From Candidatus Helarchaeota archaeon (lineage in GTDB: Archaea > Asgardarchaeota > Lokiarchaeia > Helarchaeales > HEL-GB-A): 48,861 nucleotides of DNA. How positions within the stretch are numbered: the first letter of the stretch is position 1; every line of letters begins with the position of its first letter. Where the stretch lies: positions 1-48,861 of the forward strand of contig JABXJU010000005.1 of assembly GCA_013375405.1 (NCBI GenBank), read 5' to 3'. A program made the position numbers and the translations under genes. The notes beneath the pieces were generated by a model, which was not told the DNA's origin, made no database searches, and worked only from the letters and a program-made list of their open reading frames with translations. Shown one piece after another: positions 40,427-48,861 of this stretch.

Positions 40427-41587
40427 ATGGCGAAGAAAGATTATTATAAAATATTAGGGGTAGATAAAAAGGCTTCAAAAGAAGATATTAAACGTGCATT
40501 TCGCAGGATGGCAAGAAAATACCATCCAGATGTGAATCCCAATGATAAAACGGCCGAGGATAAGTTTAAAGAAGTTAATGAAGCCCATGAGGTTTTAAAC
40601 GATGAAAAAAAGCGCGAAATGTACGATCGCTTCGGCACGGTAAGTCCAAATGGATTCGCTGGCTATCCAGGGCAAAGGAGACCAGGTACTTCTTATCAAC
40701 GACAATCCTCAGGACCCGTGAATTTTGATTTTAGCGAGATTTTTGGTGGCAGAACACGAGGGGCTACTGGTGGCTTTGACTTTTTTAATGATTTAGGAGA
40801 TATATTCGACGTCTTTTCTAATAAACGGACGGGACGGCAACGCCCACACACACGAAGACCGGAATCCGGGGATGATCTCCGGTATGACATGGAGGTTAGT
40901 TTCGAAGAAGCATATTTCGGAGGAAGTCGTACTATTAAGTTTAAGCGACATGATACCTGCACCGCGTGTGGAGGTACAGGCGCGAAAGACGGAAAAGTTA
41001 ATACATGCTCTGCCTGTGGAGGCATGGGTGAGGTCCGTCGTGCCAAAAATACCCCATTCGGACAGGTTATGCAAGTTGGAGCATGTCCCCAATGTAATGG
41101 CGTAGGTCATACAGCCACAACACCTTGCCCCACTTGCCGTGGAACAGAAAAGGTAGAACGAATGCGCCAATTAACGGTAAAAATTCCAGCAGGAGTGAAG
41201 CCTGGAACCAAGCTTCGCATGCCTGGCGAAGGCATGCCTGGATCCCATGGAGGTCCTCCTGGCGACCTTTATATTGCCATTCGCGTGAAACCCCATCCCC
41301 ACTACCGAAGGGAGGGTGACAATATCATACATGATACTACCATAAATTATACACAAGCAGTCCTCGGCGGAAAAATTAAAGTCCCTACCATGGAAGGAGA
41401 AGTAACGCTCACTATTCCCCCTAGCACCAAAAGCGGAACGAAACTCCGTCTCCGAGGAAAAGGCTTTAAAAAAGTAAATAGGCCCACGCGTGGAAATCAA
41501 TTAGTCTGTGTGAAGATCCGAGTTCCAAAGAACATATCCAATCATCAAAAACAACTTTTAGAACAATTAGCCGCAGCTGGCATTTAA
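40427..41587 (+). CDS. dnaJ: Hsp40 co-chaperone DnaJ (type I)
   Basis: This 386-residue type I DnaJ has a J domain with the HPD motif (KYHPDVNPN) that stimulates DnaK, a Gly/Phe region (about residues 75-145), and four zinc-binding repeats: [27 protein letters not shown] and CPTCRGTEK. The C-terminal substrate-binding domain ends with [17 protein letters not shown]. It lies 43 bases after dnaK with its own GGTGAGGATG site. The architecture is complete. Confidence 0.96.
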   Translation: MAKKDYYKILGVDKKASKEDIKRAFRRMARKYHPDVNPNDKTAEDKFKEVNEAHEVLNDEKKREMYDRFGTVSPNGFAGYPGQRRPGTSYQRQSSGPVNFDFSEIFGGRTRGATGGFDFFNDLGDIFDVFSNKRTGRQRPHTRRPESGDDLRYDMEVSFEEAYFGGSRTIKFKRHDTCTACGGTGAKDGKVNTCSACGGMGEVRRAKNTPFGQVMQVGACPQCNGVGHTATTPCPTCRGTEKVERMRQLTVKIPAGVKPGTKLRMPGEGMPGSHGGPPGDLYIAIRVKPHPHYRREGDNIIHDTTINYTQAVLGGKIKVPTMEGEVTLTIPPSTKSGTKLRLRGKGFKKVNRPTRGNQLVCVKIRVPKNISNHQKQLLEQLAAAGI

Positions 41588-41621
41588 TTTGTTTTTATTT
41601 TTATTTTAGGATTAAAATCCA

Positions 41622-42605
41622 TTAATACGAATCTGTAATGGCATTCTCGACAATATCTATCAATTTTACACGGAATTTTTGAGAAAATTTAAAGTATAGA
41701 TAGAGAAATAAAAACAATAGAGGAAAGACAGTGAACAATACTGCCAGTCCTAAACACAGAAGATTTCCATCATAAATGGAATATAAAACCCAACAAATAA
41801 TAGCCAGTGCAATAGAAGTTAATTCTATAGGAACCACATATTTCTTGAAACGTTCCCTTACATTAACCAAAGTAATATTCTGGTATGGTACAAATCCAAC
41901 TTTAAATATATGATTTTCTTTATCCAACAGGATTTCATTGAATGCTTTAACACTTTTAATAGAAAATCCTTGTTGTCCTGCTCTTTGCAATAAATTTTTC
42001 CGCCAGCGGTTTACAGCTTCTTTTGCAATTTGAAGTACTATAACAAATTGATATTTCGGATACGAGGGTTTTTCTAGAACGTCAGATTTTTCAAATGTTT
42101 CCTTTAAAACCACCTCTTTTTGTGCTTCCTGCGCGAAATCCATTAATTGGTCTATCGTTCTAGGAAAATATAGTCCTCGTTTAAAGTCAGCTGCATGAAT
42201 GTTAAGCACAACAAATAAAAGGTAAAAACTACCTAGGAATAGAAATAAGAGACTTAAGGGGATTCCTAACTGCGGAGCAAATAATTCCTCCATATAAACA
42301 GCAAAAAAAAAGAAAAGACCCATTAATATGCCTCCTAAAGCATAAATATATTCAGGATGGCTAATATGAAAATGGAGAATGACGTCATTTTTGAGAGATT
42401 GGGAAGTTACATCGATATATAACCGTGGGCCTTTGCGAAATTTCATTGCATTTAAAAATTTTCTTTTTCTTTTTTTAAGTGAATAATTCGCTTCCTCCGC
42501 TTTCTGGAGAAAGGAGTCCCGCCAGAGATCGAATTTATCTGCGATACCATCCACTACTAAATAGTGACTCAATTCCGGAATTGCTTTATAGGTCGATTCC
42601 ACCAT
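41622..42605 (-). CDS. Membrane protein with internal duplication
   Basis: This 327-residue protein appears to be two similar halves, each a soluble segment followed by two hydrophobic helices. The first half includes VDGIADKFDLWRDSFLQKAEEANYSLKK and helices at about residues 85-155. The second has LQIAKEAVNRWRKNLLQRAGQQGFSIK and helices at about residues 265-320. The soluble segments align as helix-turn-strand. No catalytic residues or Cys ligands are seen. It shares its strand with the zinc-ribbon and RING-like membrane genes, suggesting a membrane cluster. The family is not recognised. Confidence 0.65.
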   Translation of the reverse strand: MVESTYKAIPELSHYLVVDGIADKFDLWRDSFLQKAEEANYSLKKRKRKFLNAMKFRKGPRLYIDVTSQSLKNDVILHFHISHPEYIYALGGILMGLFFFFAVYMEELFAPQLGIPLSLLFLFLGSFYLLFVVLNIHAADFKRGLYFPRTIDQLMDFAQEAQKEVVLKETFEKSDVLEKPSYPKYQFVIVLQIAKEAVNRWRKNLLQRAGQQGFSIKSVKAFNEILLDKENHIFKVGFVPYQNITLVNVRERFKKYVVPIELTSIALAIICWVLYSIYDGNLLCLGLAVLFTVFPLLFLFLYLYFKFSQKFRVKLIDIVENAITDSY

Positions 42606-42689
42606 ATCTCCCTCATCTTTTGTATTATTACTAATATTATGACTGGATTAATGAAATATAAGGATTCGGATTTTAATTTAAGTTAGAAA

Positions 42690-43121
42690 TTATAAATTAC
42701 CTTGTTTTTCTGCCCACTTTAAAATTTCTTTTCTAGACACAAGATCCAAAATGATCCCACCGACAATGAGATTACCCATAAGCCCAAGTATTAAAAATAA
42801 TGGCCAGAGGGAAATTGTTACTAGAAAGAGAAAAAGGGATAGAATTGTCGGATAAAATAAAGAAAAAATAATCCGAAAATATTTCACTCGTCTCTGGAAC
42901 ATGTCTTCTGGGTATTCTACCCATTTCATCGAGGTATTACACTTTTTACAAATAAAAACTTTTTCTTCATCTTCCCTTTTAAACCAAAATTTCCCAAGAT
43001 TACAGTTTGAACAAAATGGTATTCTTCGCTTTATACGAGAAGGAATTATAATAATTATCAAAGTAATAAGGACGAGTACAATTGGAATTACTATTACAAA
43101 TTCAAGAACGATATCACGCAT
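42690..43121 (-). CDS. Membrane protein with zinc ribbon
   Basis: This 143-residue protein has an N-terminal helix (VLEFVIVIPIVLVLITLIIIII), a cytoplasmic zinc ribbon with C-x2-C (PFCSNCNLGKF) and C-x2-C (VFICKKCNTSMKW) about 17 residues apart, and one or two C-terminal helices. The ribbon probably binds a single zinc and a nucleic acid or protein partner. It lies 17 bases after the RING-like gene and is probably in the same operon. Confidence 0.7.
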   Translation of the reverse strand: MRDIVLEFVIVIPIVLVLITLIIIIIPSRIKRRIPFCSNCNLGKFWFKREDEEKVFICKKCNTSMKWVEYPEDMFQRRVKYFRIIFSLFYPTILSLFLFLVTISLWPLFLILGLMGNLIVGGIILDLVSRKEILKWAEKQGNL

Positions 43122-43138
43122 AAAACTTCTCCTTAAAA

Positions 43139-43561
43139 TTATGATTGAACTTGAACTTTATATAAGTTTTGAAGTTTATTCCCACAATTGGGACAAAATC
43201 CTTTGATTTTAAACCATTCTAATAGATGATCGCGATGGGCTCGAGATTGACAAGTAGGACATTCTAAAACCGGTTCATCCTGGTAAATTGGCAAGTTGCA
43301 TACCATACATACATCTACAACTTCGGAATTTTCAAGATGAATGTTGGTTCGCCTCCCCAAATTCAATTCACTTGATACTTCTTCTTTTATGTTCAACCAA
43401 TCAGGTATTTGATTTATGTATATATTCTCATTTGAAGAAATATTTTCTTCATTGGCTTCTCCTCTTTTTTTGATTCGAATGATGACTAAACCAACCAAGA
43501 CGATAAAGTCCATCAGTCCCACAAATATCAGTAGCCGAATTAATCTAATCGTAGAATCCAT
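43139..43561 (-). CDS. Membrane-anchored RING-like zinc finger protein
   Basis: This protein of about 140 residues has one N-terminal helix (IRLIRLLIFVGLMDFIVLVG), an acidic linker, then a zinc domain with Cys85-x2-Cys88-x12-Cys101-x2-Cys104-x4-His109-x2-His112-x10-Cys123-x2-Cys126. This C2-C2-H2-C2 arrangement is like the RING-type E3 ligase domains and resembles those I recall from Lokiarchaea. In eukaryotes the RING recruits E2 enzymes. Ubiquitin ligase activity is inferred only. ATG 43561 is preferred as the start over TTG 43588. The neighbouring membrane zinc-ribbon gene shares the operon. Confidence 0.72.
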   Translation of the reverse strand: MDSTIRLIRLLIFVGLMDFIVLVGLVIIRIKKRGEANEENISSNENIYINQIPDWLNIKEEVSSELNLGRRTNIHLENSEVVDVCMVCNLPIYQDEPVLECPTCQSRAHRDHLLEWFKIKGFCPNCGNKLQNLYKVQVQS

Positions 43562-43604
43562 CTCAAATTGAAATGTAGAGTAATTCAATTTATCATTTAT
43601 ACAT

Positions 43605-43748
43605 ATGTTACATACATTTTCTACAAGAGAGATTATTCAAGCTGCAAGTAAGCAAATCACATATTTTGTAATTAAAAAGGAGAGGGTTAAAGTTTTTGCT
43701 GAGTTGGGCAACGACGTCTATGAATGGATTGTGAAAAAGAAAAAATAA
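43605..43748 (+). CDS. Candidate small protein, 47 residues
   Basis: A plus-strand frame runs from ATG 43605 to TAA 43746-43748. It encodes a basic peptide whose middle reads IIQAASKQITYFVIKKERVK and then VFAELGNDVYEWIVKKKK. The composition is protein-like (balanced hydrophobic and charged residues, no low-complexity run). It lies in a 290-base gap between divergent genes and is too small to name. It could be a fragment of a larger lost gene or a genuine small protein. Confidence 0.4.
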   Translation: MLHTFSTREIIQAASKQITYFVIKKERVKVFAELGNDVYEWIVKKKK

Positions 43749-43893
43749 GCAATTATCCCATACGAAGATACAATAATCTTCTATAGTTCTTTTTTTATTA
43801 CATTAAGAATAATGAATATCCCTAATGGAAAACACCTAAATATCCTGGTAAGTGAAGTTTTACCATTGATAATTTTACTTGGGGATAAGTGAA

Positions 43894-45933
43894 ATGCTTC
43901 TGGAGTTAATAAAGCGAATTCTTAACCGTAAAACGTTGTTAATTGGTTTTATTCTTGTCTTTATCACAGGTTTTAGCTTAGCAGTAATCGGTACGCTCCC
44001 TCCTGATGAAAATGTGCCTGTTAGGATCGAATTTTCAACGTACTCCCAATATACCGCAGAGTTAAACAGTTTTTTTAACAGGACGGAACAAAACAAGTTA
44101 ATAGAAAATTATACGGTACGTGGATATGCTATCGTACCAAAAACGGCAGCACCACCTGAGGGGTATCCTGTGATTATTTGGATGCATGGATTTGCTGTTA
44201 GTGCTGAAATGCAGATGAATTATCCCCGCCTTTTTGCAAAGTGTGGCTTTCTATCCATAGCTATCAGTCAGCCTGGACATGGGTGTTCCGGGGGTTATTG
44301 GGACATGGGAATTCAGGCGCTCTTGGGGGTCTATTCGACTGTGGAATGGTTGGTAAATGAGTCTCCGTATAGGACTTCGATAGATAAAAATAGGATTGCC
44401 GTTTCCGGGCATAGTATGGGGGGAATCGTGACTACCAGATCGGGAATCTTTGATAACTGGACTAATCCTAATACAAGTAATCCGGTCGGGACGGGCGGAC
44501 TTATTCGTTCCTATTGTGCCATATATTGCTGGGATGATTTATATTCCATGGCAGATACCTTAATAAATGATTTCTTAGGATTGCAAGATGTATGGAACCA
44601 TCCAGCTATCCTTCGGTTAATGGAATCGTGGCGTTGGTTATCAAATCACGATCCTTCTACCATCGAAGAAGAGACACGCCTAAGGTCAGTCTCCAATTTC
44701 ATTACTGGCCAAAATATTCCGAATTATTGTCTGATTACGGGCAGTGGGGATGAATTAACGACTGTTAAAGCCCAATGTCATATAATGGCGAATTCCACAA
44801 TTAATGCGAGTGGTATTATTGAGGTACCTTGGAACGTTATTTATAATCAAGTAAATGGATCATCAAATCACACGTGGAATTATGGGGACATTTCTGCAGG
44901 TAATGCGAGGCGATTCGTTTTGGTTCCGGGCATTGGCCATATTCAGGAAGCCTTCGATCAGACTATCATGCAAAACGCCGTTCTGTGGTTAAATGAATCC
45001 ATGAATTGTACAAATATAAATACAAATGTGCCTTCAGATATCAATCTTTTCTATTTAGTGAAGTTATCTGGATGGTTTTTAATGTTAATAGGTGCATTGG
45101 GATGTATTTTACCCACCTTTTCGTATTTTTCCAAATCAAAACTTAAAGTAGAATCGCCACGTCCCAAAATTGCCCCAAACTTGCAGATTGACAGGCAAAA
45201 ATTACTACTTTATAGTTCTATACCAATAGCCGTGATCGCTCTAAGTTCCTTGATAGGGATGCAATCCTTGACGCATTTTTGGATATTTGATTTAATGATT
45301 CCTAAATTCCTTGTGAGTGCTCTGTTATTATTGCCAATCATATTAATTCTCGTTATTCTGGAAATGAAGCGCTACCACTATACACCTGAAGATATTGGTC
45401 TCACTCGGTCGATTAAGAACAATTTAAAGAGTATTTTACTTCCAGTTCTTGCAATACTAATTTGTGTACTGATATTTGATGTTGTATCTTGGTTTCTACA
45501 GCTTCCATTTCTTCTCCCCCGACCTTTCGATTCTGGCATTTACATCGATTTCTTCATGTTATTTGGAATCTTGCTTCTCCAAAACTTCTGCTTTGAATTA
45601 TTATTCCGGGGACTCTATCAGACTAAGATTGAACAATATGGGGCTCGCCAGCTAACACAGTGGACGATAATTTTCAGATCAGGCCTCTTTAGCGGAATTG
45701 TTATCGGCTCAGGGTTCGGACTCAATTTATTAATTAGCATCGGCGGTTTATTCGCGAATTCCCCGTTTTTCATCATTCTCCTGTTTGGAGGGATAATCTT
45801 CTTATTCTTTGTCATTGGTATTGTTTCAGCTTTCATTTATCAACGCACCCGAAATATCCTAAGCTCCACCTTTTTCAATGCGCTCCTCATGGCTTTATTC
45901 ATTTCAGGCAAACTGTTCTTGACTTACGCATAA
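43894..45933 (+). CDS. Alpha/beta hydrolase fused to CPBP-like membrane domain
   Basis: This 679-residue protein has an N-terminal signal anchor, then an extracytoplasmic alpha/beta hydrolase (about residues 60-380) with the nucleophile Ser174 in SGHSMGGIV, the acid in GSGDELT and the His in VPGIGHIQE. Eight or so helices follow. They contain a CPBP-type motif in CFELLFRGLYQ, where the first of the usual two Glu residues is Phe, so Glu568 and Arg572 remain. Loss of that Glu makes peptidase activity doubtful. ATG 43894 is favoured over TTG 43879. The next gene encodes the same fusion on the opposite strand, so they are duplicated and divergently arranged relatives. Confidence 0.8.
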   Translation: MLLELIKRILNRKTLLIGFILVFITGFSLAVIGTLPPDENVPVRIEFSTYSQYTAELNSFFNRTEQNKLIENYTVRGYAIVPKTAAPPEGYPVIIWMHGFAVSAEMQMNYPRLFAKCGFLSIAISQPGHGCSGGYWDMGIQALLGVYSTVEWLVNESPYRTSIDKNRIAVSGHSMGGIVTTRSGIFDNWTNPNTSNPVGTGGLIRSYCAIYCWDDLYSMADTLINDFLGLQDVWNHPAILRLMESWRWLSNHDPSTIEEETRLRSVSNFITGQNIPNYCLITGSGDELTTVKAQCHIMANSTINASGIIEVPWNVIYNQVNGSSNHTWNYGDISAGNARRFVLVPGIGHIQEAFDQTIMQNAVLWLNESMNCTNINTNVPSDINLFYLVKLSGWFLMLIGALGCILPTFSYFSKSKLKVESPRPKIAPNLQIDRQKLLLYSSIPIAVIALSSLIGMQSLTHFWIFDLMIPKFLVSALLLLPIILILVILEMKRYHYTPEDIGLTRSIKNNLKSILLPVLAILICVLIFDVVSWFLQLPFLLPRPFDSGIYIDFFMLFGILLLQNFCFELLFRGLYQTKIEQYGARQLTQWTIIFRSGLFSGIVIGSGFGLNLLISIGGLFANSPFFIILLFGGIIFLFFVIGIVSAFIYQRTRNILSSTFFNALLMALFISGKLFLTYA

Positions 45934-46015
45934 ATCATGAGAGGTTAGTCTTCATCTTTCCATCTTTTTCTTAAAAGAAGAGATTATATTTACACATGAA
46001 AGTGGAGTGGAGAAA

Positions 46016-47989
46016 TTAGGGGGTGATGGCTGGTAGAAGCACGGTCATAAGCCAGGCGAGTGTTAGTGAAACGAAGATAGTACTAGCCATGACGTTTCGG
46101 TTGATTTTCCGATAGAGTCCTGCTTTGAGAGTGCCGACCATGATTTCGAGGAGGATGAAAGTTATTGGAATCAAGATAAACAACGGTGGAAGCCAGTCTA
46201 ATGATATACCCATGTCCGCTGGAATCATATTGGATAGAGATGTGGCGAAGACATTAAATCCACCAGCAGCAAGAAGGCCTGTAGCAATAATACCAAGAAC
46301 TAAGCCCTCAATAACACCAGTGATTAGCGCAGATTTAATAATTTCCTTCCATCGCGTGGGGATCAATTTTGAATCTTTTGTTACTTCGTATAACTTATTT
46401 TGAATCATGCCTCTGAACATTACTTCAAAAACGAGAGTACCCACAAAGATATAGAGGAACATCTCTAGGAACCCGATAATACGCCAGATGTAGAAATTAT
46501 GAAGCACTGTGGACGCTGCCAAGTTTAGTAGGATATATAGGATGAAGAATAATAGGAAACCATAGAATGCTGCTTTGAGATAGGGTTTTATCTCCTTTGT
46601 AAGTCCAAAGTCACTTAATTCCAGATTGTATTTCCGTTTTTCGTACCACATTAAGAGAATTACACAAGGAATCATGAGCAGACCTTGAATAAGAAGCGGT
46701 AATGCAATTAAATTCGATAGTAGGAAATCTGTGGGAATTAGGACATTGAGATTTAAGCCAGATATGATAAATATCGCAAGAAACGAAATGCCCACAGAAA
46801 CCATACCATATATAAGAATCATTAGCCGTTTATCTTTCTTTTCCATGTTCATTGCATTCTTTGGGAGCGCCAACTTAGGCTTTAACCACGTTCCAAGGTA
46901 CATCATGAGCGGAATAATAAAAATTAAACCGCCCAGCGCAGTTATCAGTCCCGATAATGCGCCAATTCCGATTGTGATAGTATTTGGGTCTAAACTATTT
47001 GGAGGGCTCAATTTCATGGCTTGCTCGAACCAAGTAATAGTCTCTATAGCAGTTGTTTTCTCCAAACCCTCATTGGCATGACCAACTCCCGGTAAGACCA
47101 CAAGCCTTCGGGCACTTCCGTTGAATTCACCATAAGTTTGACTTGTATTTATCTGAAATTGATTCATTACACCATAAGCTGTCCAAAAGCTTTTGTTACT
47201 CATTCCATACATCAATTCATATGCGCTATTCACACCAAACATTGTATCTCTACTGCCAATTATGTTCATGTAATTGTTTGGACAAGTGAAATTAGTTCGT
47301 CCTTCGATGACTGCATTCGATATCGCTTCATAGGAGTCAAAAAAAACATCTGGATATACCATGGGATTTTTTAACATAAAGGCGAATCCTTCTCCAAAAC
47401 CGCTGGTAATGTTGAGAAAGGGCCCACCAATGCCAACAGTAGCGTTTATCCAGAAATTTCCCAGTTCTTGGTCAAGGATTGATGCCAATGTCGCGGAAAA
47501 TGACCCCATGGAATGCCCAATAAGCCCAACTCTATTCACATCTATCGTGAGCGATGCATTCTTATCTCTTAAGTATTTTACAGCTGATAAAGTGACATTC
47601 TCCCAAGTTGGGGTGAACCCTCCACCCGAAGCAGCGTGCCCATTTGCAGTAATTGCTAGACAAACAAACCCACGTTTGGTCAATTCATAAGATAATTCGC
47701 GAAAATACACTTTCGAACTCATAAACCCATGAACTAAAACCACGGCTGGGCGCTGATTATAGACATCATATTCAGGTTTCGGTTGAAATAATGTGCAATC
47801 TATATCAAATTGTTGCCCGAATATATCTAGTTCTGGATCCGTTTGGATAAAGACTTGTTGTGTCGTGCAAGGAGCTAAAACCACGTTAAAGATTAGGCTC
47901 ATTATTAAACCGACCGCTATCATGCCTAATCCTGCAATTAAAATTCCCCGCTTTGCCCAGCGTCTCCAATTTTCAGGCAATTTAACCAA
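46016..47989 (-). CDS. Alpha/beta hydrolase fused to CPBP-like membrane domain
   Basis: This 657-residue protein has the same plan as its convergent neighbour: an N-terminal helix, a hydrolase with oxyanion loop LVHGFMSSK, nucleophile Ser160 in IGHSMGSFS, and His in LPGVGHANE, then about eight helices. Its CPBP motif is VFEVMFRGMIQ, again with Phe in place of the first Glu. The start is TTG at 47989 with AAGGGATC upstream. The two genes converge with about 80 bases between them. The hydrolase likely faces outside and the membrane domain anchors it. The substrate is unknown. Confidence 0.8.
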   Translation of the reverse strand: MVKLPENWRRWAKRGILIAGLGMIAVGLIMSLIFNVVLAPCTTQQVFIQTDPELDIFGQQFDIDCTLFQPKPEYDVYNQRPAVVLVHGFMSSKVYFRELSYELTKRGFVCLAITANGHAASGGGFTPTWENVTLSAVKYLRDKNASLTIDVNRVGLIGHSMGSFSATLASILDQELGNFWINATVGIGGPFLNITSGFGEGFAFMLKNPMVYPDVFFDSYEAISNAVIEGRTNFTCPNNYMNIIGSRDTMFGVNSAYELMYGMSNKSFWTAYGVMNQFQINTSQTYGEFNGSARRLVVLPGVGHANEGLEKTTAIETITWFEQAMKLSPPNSLDPNTITIGIGALSGLITALGGLIFIIPLMMYLGTWLKPKLALPKNAMNMEKKDKRLMILIYGMVSVGISFLAIFIISGLNLNVLIPTDFLLSNLIALPLLIQGLLMIPCVILLMWYEKRKYNLELSDFGLTKEIKPYLKAAFYGFLLFFILYILLNLAASTVLHNFYIWRIIGFLEMFLYIFVGTLVFEVMFRGMIQNKLYEVTKDSKLIPTRWKEIIKSALITGVIEGLVLGIIATGLLAAGGFNVFATSLSNMIPADMGISLDWLPPLFILIPITFILLEIMVGTLKAGLYRKINRNVMASTIFVSLTLAWLMTVLLPAITP

Positions 47990-48100
47990 TTTGATCCCTT
48001 AACAAACTTTAGTAATTTTAAATTATTGTATATCTCGATTAGAAAATGAGGTTTTAAATGTTTTAGATCAATTTTCATCCTTTTAAAAACTGAATACTAT

Positions 48101-48861
48101 CTATTCACCCTTTTTTTCTATAGGGGAGGGGCTGATGACTCCCTGTTCATGAAGTAGTTCAATTTCTTCTTTTGTATAACGGAGTTCTCGCAATATTTCA
48201 TCCGTGTGTTCACCATATCCAGGTGCTCTAAATCGAATAGAACCAGGTGTTTTAGAAAGTTTAAAAGGCATGCCTAGGTATTTAATAGTACCGACCCGTG
48301 AATCCTCAAAATCAATGAGCATATTTCGTGCCTTCACTTGAGGATCATTTATGATTTCATCCACTTCATAAACAGGAGTAATACAAATATCGCTTGTTTT
48401 GGATAATTCAAACCATTCATCTTGAGTTTTGGTTAAAAAAGCTTCTTTGAGAATTTCGATGATCTCTTCTTTAAATTTGCCTGTTGGTTGTGGGGTTTCA
48501 ATCAAATCATCGCGATTAATTGCGATGCAGAGGTTCTTCCAAAATTTCTGTTCTAGCGCACCGACAGCAATAAACTTGTTGTCTTTAGTTTGATAAATAT
48601 CATAACCTGGTCTTCCTCCACTCAAACGTCCTCCCGCCCGTACTGGTAGATTCTTCGAAGCCCAATAACTCGGGAAATCATATACTAACCAAGTCATTGC
48701 CCCATCGAGCATTGCAACATCAACATATTGGCCTTCTCCAGTCTTATTTCGGGCTATGATTGCCATAAGGATAGCTAATGCTGCATTTAATCCACCGCCT
48801 CCAATATCCGCCACTTGAACGCCCATCAAACTCGGGTAGTCTGGTTTCCCTGTCAAGCTTG
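48101..48861 (-). CDS. Family III CoA-transferase (CaiB/BaiF), partial
   Basis: The window edge cuts this gene: it enters at 48861, so the N-terminal part is missing. The visible 250 or so residues belong to the CaiB/BaiF class, which moves CoA between carboxylic acids or racemises alpha-methylacyl-CoA. The family stretch GVQVADIGGGGLNAALAILMAIIARNKTGEGQYVDVAMLDGAMTWL is clear, as is the C-terminal GEHTDEILRELRYTKEEIELLHEQGVI. The catalytic Asp should lie beyond the edge or near DGAM. The substrate cannot be read; racemase-like members share these features. Confidence 0.9.
   Translation of the reverse strand, partial: SLTGKPDYPSLMGVQVADIGGGGLNAALAILMAIIARNKTGEGQYVDVAMLDGAMTWLVYDFPSYWASKNLPVRAGGRLSGGRPGYDIYQTKDNKFIAVGALEQKFWKNLCIAINRDDLIETPQPTGKFKEEIIEILKEAFLTKTQDEWFELSKTSDICITPVYEVDEIINDPQVKARNMLIDFEDSRVGTIKYLGMPFKLSKTPGSIRFRAPGYGEHTDEILRELRYTKEEIELLHEQGVISPSPIEKKGE

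Noticed and set aside
40793..41170. Minus-strand open frame of 125 codons inside dnaJ
   Set aside because: It mirrors the Cys-rich zinc repeats of dnaJ and has no independent support.
41171..41500. Minus-strand open frame opposite the dnaJ C-terminal half
   Set aside because: It is antisense to a conserved domain and has no ribosome-binding site or recognisable domain.
1..48861. tRNA, rRNA, CRISPR array or insertion sequence
   Set aside because: I looked for T-arm-like GGTTCRANYCC blocks, regularly spaced repeats and transposase motifs and found none convincing.

Overview
The window is about 48.9 kb of AT-rich DNA (roughly one third G+C by eye). It reads as a chromosomal piece of an Asgard archaeon, most likely of the Lokiarchaeia type; this placement is an inference. 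The evidence is archaeal promoters (TTTATATA boxes), T-run terminators, adjacent methanofuran-biosynthesis genes (mfnF, mfnE), a four-subunit archaeal 2-oxoacid:ferredoxin oxidoreductase, a tungsten aldehyde oxidoreductase, and several eukaryote-flavoured proteins: longin/roadblock-like domains on 7-TM proteins, a membrane-anchored RING-like zinc protein and a SANT/Myb-like protein. grpE-dnaK-dnaJ is of bacterial type, as in other mesophilic archaea that acquired it.

Layout. 1-3.1 kb: a corrinoid methyl-transfer operon (small ORF, UroD-type methyltransferase, corrinoid protein, second UroD-type methyltransferase). 3.4-4.1 kb: two tandem paralogous small membrane proteins. 4.2-8.0 kb: a Lin0512-family gene convergent with a minus-strand run holding porC-porD-porA-porB and a MoaD/ThiS-like protein. 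8.0-12.4 kb (minus): small unknown proteins, including a duplicated pair, a SANT-like protein and CoA-disulfide reductase fused to rhodanese. 12.6-16.7 kb (plus): mfnF-mfnE, a membrane zinc-motif protein, a possible C2-like protein and a metallophosphoesterase. 16.7-19.8 kb: a winged-helix-like protein, membrane proteins, a decayed gene copy and an unknown 406-residue protein. 20.0-23.2 kb: DUF362 ferredoxin protein coupled to aldehyde ferredoxin oxidoreductase. 23.3-25.0 kb: ABC-2 exporter preceded by a relic of another permease. 25.3-28.7 kb: a double-HTH Lrp-like regulator divergent from two 7-TM/longin-like proteins. 28.9-33.8 kb: a linalool dehydratase/isomerase-like secreted protein, an ECF-S-like membrane protein and a glycyl radical enzyme. 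33.9-37.7 kb: 7-TM protein, soluble longin-like protein, ICMT-like methyltransferase, sulfatase. 37.8-41.6 kb: grpE-dnaK-dnaJ behind a promoter with a palindrome. 41.6-43.7 kb: membrane proteins with zinc ribbon and RING-like domains. 43.9-48.0 kb: two divergent-family hydrolase-CPBP fusions. The right edge cuts a family III CoA-transferase gene.

How the genes fit together. The metabolic genes describe an anaerobe that moves electrons through ferredoxin (POR, AOR, DUF362 ferredoxin), carries C1 units on methanofuran and probably tetrahydropterin, and can feed methyl groups through corrinoid proteins. The most intriguing candidate system is the dehydratase-like protein / ECF-S-like transporter / glycyl radical enzyme set at 28.9-33.8 kb. 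Next is the group of 7-TM and longin-like proteins, which suggests small-GTPase-linked membrane sensing. Two gene relics in intergenic DNA show recent duplication followed by decay. No tRNA, rRNA, CRISPR array or insertion sequence was recognised.
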